Below, in pieces: positions 61,739-64,000 of a stretch of 64,000 nucleotides of DNA (its first letter is position 1; each line of letters starts with the position of its first letter). The notes below the pieces were generated by a model. The model did no database searches. It had not been told where the DNA came from and was given only the letters and a program-made list of their open reading frames with translations. Location: assembly GCF_000619905.2 (NCBI RefSeq), contig NZ_CP012371.1, positions 930,001 to 994,000 on the forward strand, read 5' to 3'. The position numbers and the translations under genes were made by a program. Source of the stretch: Nitrosospira briensis C-128 (GTDB lineage Bacteria; Pseudomonadota; Gammaproteobacteria; Burkholderiales; Nitrosomonadaceae).

Positions 61739-64000
61739 TTACCGCGTATCGCCCCACTCCCGCCATCCCTTCAGCATCGGAAAATAAAGCCCTCGCCTCA
61801 CCGGCTGGCCATCGACTGAGCGCATCAACGCCGCGTAACGGTCGAGCTGGGCGCGATAGCGCTCCTGCTCGCTGTCGAGAAAGCCTTCCAGGTCCGAGCC
61901 TTCATGACTGCTGGTCTTGTAGTCCACCACCCACCGCTGGCCGCTCTCATCACGAAAGGTACGATCGATGACGAGATCGATATACTCGCCTTCGGCTATC
62001 GTTGTCATGCGCAATTCGTTGCGAGCATCCCGCTGCGGGCCGAGCAGCCATTGTCCACGCCGATCACTCACCGCTTGGGTAAGCACGGTTATTACCCGTT
62101 TGACAGCCGCATCGGTATCGCCCTCATTGCCGGCCATGCCGCATGCGGCGAGCTGATGCTTGAAGATATCCCGTAACCCGGAAATTTTCGGCGCATTCCA
62201 GTTCCCCACGCCATCTTCGGCGATGCGCTGCAGCCAGCGGTGTACGATGTTTCCGATAGTGCGTGCCGTTTCCCCTGCCCATGAATATTCGATCTCGCCC
62301 TGAATCGTCGATCCCTGCTGCTGAGCCTTCCACTGTACCGAGAGCGGCGCGACCGGCAGTGTCCACCCTGAGACAAGGCGCCGCAAAGACTGATCGATAG
62401 CGTATTCGCCCGCCGCGCGCTGCTCTTTATCATCAACGGCAAATAACCCGCCTGAGGACAGCGCTTGTGCTGCAGCTTCTGCATAAATATGCTCCACCAT
62501 TGGCCAGATTTTACTCAGCAGTGTTTTTCCCGCTGGCGGCTTCAGCTCAAAAGGTTCAGAAGAGTCTTCCCCTTCGCGAATACCCGCGCTGCCCAGCAGA
62601 TGCAGGCGCTGCCTGGCACGTGTCGCAGCCACGTAGAGCAAACGCCCATCCTCCAGGCATTCCTTCTCACCCTCGAGTTTCTCCAGCCATGAATAAATGC
62701 GGTCGGCCTCCCCACCCGTTTCCTGAATCGGCGCGAGCAACAGGTCGTTACCTTCGCCTGGCTCTTCCGTAGCGAGCGCAGGTCGTAAATACTCCATCCA
62801 CATGAATAGCTTCTTATCGTTGCCGCGCGATGAGCGGCCAAGACCGGGTACGATCACATGATCGAATTCCAGGCCCTTGGCCTTGTGAATCGTCATGATT
62901 TGCAGGGTATCGTCGGCTTTTACGTCAGGTAGCGCGAAAAGCCTGACGAGCCCTTCCTCCAAGGCAGCGACGGTGAGAACGCTACCTTCGTTTTCGTTTG
63001 CTTCGAGGTAATCGAGGTAGGCCGCGGCATCTTCAAAGTCTGTCGCATCTTCAATACAGGCGGGGCCTCCCAGCGCAAGCCATGCTGCCTCAACAGTGTT
63101 CCGCAGCGATTGGCGGCAACGATTAGCCATGCATTCCGCCAACACTTCCCGCACGCGTAGAAGCCGGACATAGCCATCGGCGGAAACCGACGCCATGCGG
63201 GCGTCGTCGTTGATCAATTCCCACACTGTACGATCAGGTGGCTTCGCTCCGCCATCTCTTCTGTCTGCCTGGGCATCGCCAGCGACCACATCAGTAACAT
63301 CGCCAGAAGCGGGTTCGGAACGCACCGATACGAGCGTGTGCATGTCCGCGAGCGTGAGGCCGCACCAAGGAGCGCGCAGCAAAGCGAGCCACGCCATTCG
63401 ATCGGCGGGATGCGCCAGTGCGCGGGTCAACGCCAGCAGATCCTGAACGATGGGCATGCGTGCCAGCCCTTCAATTTCTATCGCGCGAAAACGAATGCCG
63501 GCTTTCTTCAGCCGAGGTATGATTTCACCGAGATGGCTACGGTTGCGCACCAGGATTGCCGTAGTGGAGCCGGGATCATCGCGCTGCGCTTGCGCGACAA
63601 TCTCCACCACTTTTACTGCCTCGGCTGCGTGGTCATCATTGAAAAACGGATGTACGCCGACCCCTGTGCCCTCCAGCAAGCTGCGCGTTGCGATGGATTG
63701 TGCGTAGGATACCGCGCCAAGGGCGATATTCTCCCGTTCCGGCATCACCTGCGAGAACGTGGCGTTGACCCAATCGACGATGCCGCGCTGCGATCTGAAA
63801 TTAGCGGAAAGAGCGCTCGGCTGTAATGCTACATTGCCTATCCCCTCTGCACGGGCTCGGAGGAATAACCCAACCTCAGCCTCGCGGAATCGATAGATGG
63901 ATTGCATGGGGTCGCCGACCGCCAGCACGCTGCGGCCATCCCCCGGTTCCCATCCGGCGGTCAATTTCACGACCAGATCATACTGGCTGATCGATGTATC
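61739..64000 (-). CDS. UvrD/RecB-type helicase-nuclease, C-terminal part (gene continues beyond the window)
   Basis: A superfamily-1 helicase fused to a RecB-type nuclease. The frame is still open at the right edge, so the N-terminal Walker A part is missing; 753 residues are visible. Motifs in order: DTSISQYDLV close to the edge, AVGDPMQSIYRFREAEVG (motif IV region), SANFRSQRGIV, IMTIHKAKGLEFDHVIV (motif V), LLYVAATRARQRLHLLG (motif VI), and the nuclease motif RWVVDYKTSS near residue 700. The ensemble is that of AddA/RecB subunits, probably double-strand-break repair. An AddB-like partner would be expected outside the window. Confidence 0.92.
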   Translation of the reverse strand, partial: DTSISQYDLVVKLTAGWEPGDGRSVLAVGDPMQSIYRFREAEVGLFLRARAEGIGNVALQPSALSANFRSQRGIVDWVNATFSQVMPERENIALGAVSYAQSIATRSLLEGTGVGVHPFFNDDHAAEAVKVVEIVAQAQRDDPGSTTAILVRNRSHLGEIIPRLKKAGIRFRAIEIEGLARMPIVQDLLALTRALAHPADRMAWLALLRAPWCGLTLADMHTLVSVRSEPASGDVTDVVAGDAQADRRDGGAKPPDRTVWELINDDARMASVSADGYVRLLRVREVLAECMANRCRQSLRNTVEAAWLALGGPACIEDATDFEDAAAYLDYLEANENEGSVLTVAALEEGLVRLFALPDVKADDTLQIMTIHKAKGLEFDHVIVPGLGRSSRGNDKKLFMWMEYLRPALATEEPGEGNDLLLAPIQETGGEADRIYSWLEKLEGEKECLEDGRLLYVAATRARQRLHLLGSAGIREGEDSSEPFELKPPAGKTLLSKIWPMVEHIYAEAAAQALSSGGLFAVDDKEQRAAGEYAIDQSLRRLVSGWTLPVAPLSVQWKAQQQGSTIQGEIEYSWAGETARTIGNIVHRWLQRIAEDGVGNWNAPKISGLRDIFKHQLAACGMAGNEGDTDAAVKRVITVLTQAVSDRRGQWLLGPQRDARNELRMTTIAEGEYIDLVIDRTFRDESGQRWVVDYKTSSHEGSDLEGFLDSEQERYRAQLDRYAALMRSVDGQPVRRGLYFPMLKGWREWGDTR

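Overview
The window is a contiguous stretch of betaproteobacterial chromosome. Gene order (tRNA-Tyr/Gly/Thr-tuf-tRNA-Trp-secE-nusG-rplKAJL-rpoBC, then rpsL-rpsG-fusA-tuf-S10-spc), the non-zinc S14, and the adk / PPi-dependent phosphofructokinase / proton-pumping pyrophosphatase neighbourhood all fit the Nitrosomonadaceae. A Nitrosospira-like ammonia oxidiser is my best guess; the genus is an inference from family resemblance, not a search.

Region 1 (1-31700, nearly all minus strand) is one continuous gene-expression block read right to left. It holds a tRNA operon, EF-Tu, Sec and NusG, the L11/L1/L10/L12 operon, RNA polymerase beta and beta', then the str, S10 and spc operons ending in secY. 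The one foreign member is a class-III aminotransferase between rpoC and rpsL. The two tuf genes are identical over exactly 1200 bp. Several spacers hold readable control elements: a TTGACA-17-TAGAAT promoter and nested leader stem before rpsL, an attenuator-like pair of exclusive hairpins between rplL and rpoB, a probable L10 leader, a 9-bp hairpin between rpsG and fusA, and a promoter before rplN.

Region 2 (31.7-46 kb) has housekeeping genes: a periplasmic FKBP isomerase, a DUF454 membrane protein, an OmpA-like lipoprotein, xerD-ogt, pepA-holC-hypothetical-valS, and the pyrophosphate cluster adk, pfp, hppA. adk has no ATG, GTG or TTG in frame upstream of its P-loop and probably starts at ATC or ATA.

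Region 3 (46-64 kb) is more accessory: an AI-2E family permease, two short-chain dehydrogenases, a YbjQ protein, a low-complexity repeat protein, a Fur-box-preceded ferric-iron ABC transporter (fbpABC), a lipoprotein, and a NarL-type two-component pair whose kinase carries two nearly identical sensor domains. Beyond the kinase lies a decayed direct repeat of the 3' end of fbpC, so the lipoprotein-regulator-kinase block is flanked by two copies of that sequence. The right end holds a thiopurine methyltransferase, an AT-rich GNAT acetyltransferase, a family-2 glycosyltransferase overlapping mltB, and the 3' part of a RecB/AddA-type helicase-nuclease that runs off the window.

No CRISPR array, insertion sequence, prophage or rRNA gene was seen. 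I found no convincing wholly new multi-gene system; the most unusual signals are the adk start, the kinase domain duplication inside the repeat-flanked block, and the half-site array at the pepA promoter.
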